Positions 4,878 through 5,852 of a stretch of 5,852 nucleotides of DNA are shown piece after piece; position 1 is the stretch's first letter, and the number at the start of each line of letters is the position of its first letter. Source of the stretch: Betaproteobacteria bacterium (GTDB lineage: Bacteria > Pseudomonadota > Gammaproteobacteria > Burkholderiales > SG8-39); contig SCUH01000060.1 of assembly GCA_004298295.1 (NCBI GenBank), forward strand, positions 1 to 5,852, read 5' to 3'. Made by a program: the position numbers and the translations under genes. Below the pieces are notes generated by a model. That model searched no databases, was not told the origin of the DNA, and saw nothing but the letters and a program-made list of their open reading frames with translations.

Positions 4878-5852
4878 ATGACGAAATATGTCTTCGTAAC
4901 CGGCGGTGTCGTCTCCAGTCTGGGGAAGGGGATCGCCGCCGCGTCGCTCGCCGCCATCCTCGAATCGCGCGGCATCCGCGTCACCAACATCAAGCTCGAC
5001 CCGTACATCAACGTCGATCCGGGGACCATGTCGCCGTTCCAGCACGGCGAGGTGTTCGTCACCGAGGACGGCGCCGAGACCGACCTTGACCTGGGGCACT
5101 ACGAGCGCTTCCAGTCCGCCAAGATGCACCGCTGGAACAACTTCACCACCGGCCAGATCTACGAGTCGGTGATCAAGAAGGAGCGCCGCGGCGATTACCT
5201 CGGCGGCACGGTGCAGGTGATCCCGCACATCACCGACGAGATCAAGCTCTACATCAAGCGCGGCGCGGGCGAGGCCGAGATCGCGATCGTCGAAATCGGC
5301 GGCACGGTGGGCGACATCGAGTCGCTGCCGTTCCTCGAGGCGATCCGGCAGATGGGCCTCGAGCTCGGGCGGCAGAACGTGTGCTACATCCACCTCACGC
5401 TGGTGCCCTACATCGCCTCGGCGGGCGAGATCAAGACCAAGCCGACGCAGCACTCGGTGAAGGAGCTGCGCGAGATCGGCATCCAGCCGGATGCGCTGCT
5501 GTGCCGCACCGACCGACCGCTGCCCGAGGACGACCGGCGCAAGATCGCCCTCTTCTGCAACGTGCAGAAGGAGGCCGTGATCTCGGCCTGGGACGTGGAC
5601 TCGATCTACAAGATCCCGATGATGCTGCACGACCAGATGCTCGACGAGATCGTCTGCCACAAGCTTTCGATCCTGGCGCGCGCCGCCGACCTTTCGGCCT
5701 GGCGCAGGATCGTCGAGTCGCTCGAGCATCCGGAGCACGAGGTCGACATCGCCTTCGTCGGCAAGTACGTCGAGCTGCAGGATTCCTACAAGTCGCTCAA
5801 CGAGGCGCTGATGCACGCCGGCATCCACACGCGCAGCCGGGTGCGGATCCAT
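4878..5852 (+). CDS. pyrG: CTP synthase, N-terminal 325 residues (cut by window end)
   Basis: CTP synthase makes CTP from UTP using ATP and the amide nitrogen of glutamine; it is the last step of de novo CTP supply and is cytoplasmic. The start MTKYVFVTGGVVSSLGKG is the invariant family opening, with P-loop Lys17. Conserved signatures follow: LDPYINVDPGTMSPFQHGEV (40-59), DLDLGHYERF with Mg-binding D71, ERRGDYLGGTVQVIPHIT (102-119), VEIGGTVGDIES with E139 (138-149), and KTKPTQHSVKEL. The amidoligase domain is complete (to about 265). After a linker, the class I glutamine amidotransferase domain begins (VDIAFVGKYVEL, 289-300), but its Cys-His-Glu catalytic triad lies beyond the window. The family is usually about 540-550 residues, so roughly 60% is present, with no frameshift. 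The ATG lacks a clear Shine-Dalgarno sequence. It follows the kinase-like gene by 84 bases and has its own likely promoter. In many proteobacteria eno lies downstream. Confidence 0.98.
   Translation, partial: MTKYVFVTGGVVSSLGKGIAAASLAAILESRGIRVTNIKLDPYINVDPGTMSPFQHGEVFVTEDGAETDLDLGHYERFQSAKMHRWNNFTTGQIYESVIKKERRGDYLGGTVQVIPHITDEIKLYIKRGAGEAEIAIVEIGGTVGDIESLPFLEAIRQMGLELGRQNVCYIHLTLVPYIASAGEIKTKPTQHSVKELREIGIQPDALLCRTDRPLPEDDRRKIALFCNVQKEAVISAWDVDSIYKIPMMLHDQMLDEIVCHKLSILARAADLSAWRRIVESLEHPEHEVDIAFVGKYVELQDSYKSLNEALMHAGIHTRSRVRIH

Noticed and set aside
4875..5852. 325-residue open frame on the - strand across pyrG
   Set aside because: It is a mirror frame of a highly conserved gene in GC-rich DNA; the product is a low-complexity Asp/Val/Leu/Arg/His-rich chain. 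The + strand encodes unmistakable CTP synthase.

Overview
The window is a dense, GC-rich stretch of bacterial chromosome with six protein-coding genes and very short spacers. CTP synthase at the right edge has the sequence style of beta-proteobacterial PyrG. Together with the high GC content and an adhesin/FecR pair of a type common in Burkholderiales, Rhodocyclales and Nitrosomonadales, this points to a beta-proteobacterium. The genus cannot be named from the window. No tRNA, rRNA, CRISPR array, insertion sequence or integrase is visible, and no gap without a gene is longer than 84 bases.

Left region (1-2297, + strand): the 3' part of a large beta-helical, filamentous-haemagglutinin-like surface protein, then a secreted FecR-domain protein. 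The second gene starts with TTG inside the last 29 bases of the first, so the two are probably translated together. They look like a surface or envelope module.

Middle region (2308-3893, - strand): a two-gene operon that converges on the left module with a gap of only 10 bases. Reading leftwards, the first gene encodes a pentapeptide-repeat protein fused to a two-helix K+ channel pore (filter TIGYGD). The second encodes a small membrane-anchored, helical protein of unknown function. Their start and stop overlap by 4 bases (ATGA). A channel with an associated anchored helical protein is the least explained part of the window.

Right region (3966-5852, + strand): a cytidylate-kinase-like protein with a C-terminal BON domain, divergent from the channel operon, followed by pyrG. 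The 72-base divergent spacer holds a near-palindromic AT-rich patch that could supply a -10 element in both directions. pyrG has its own plausible sigma-70-type promoter in the 84-base gap before it. PyrG makes CTP from UTP; about 60% of it is present before the window ends. Whether the adjacent kinase-like protein acts in pyrimidine nucleotide metabolism is suggested only by its family name and position.
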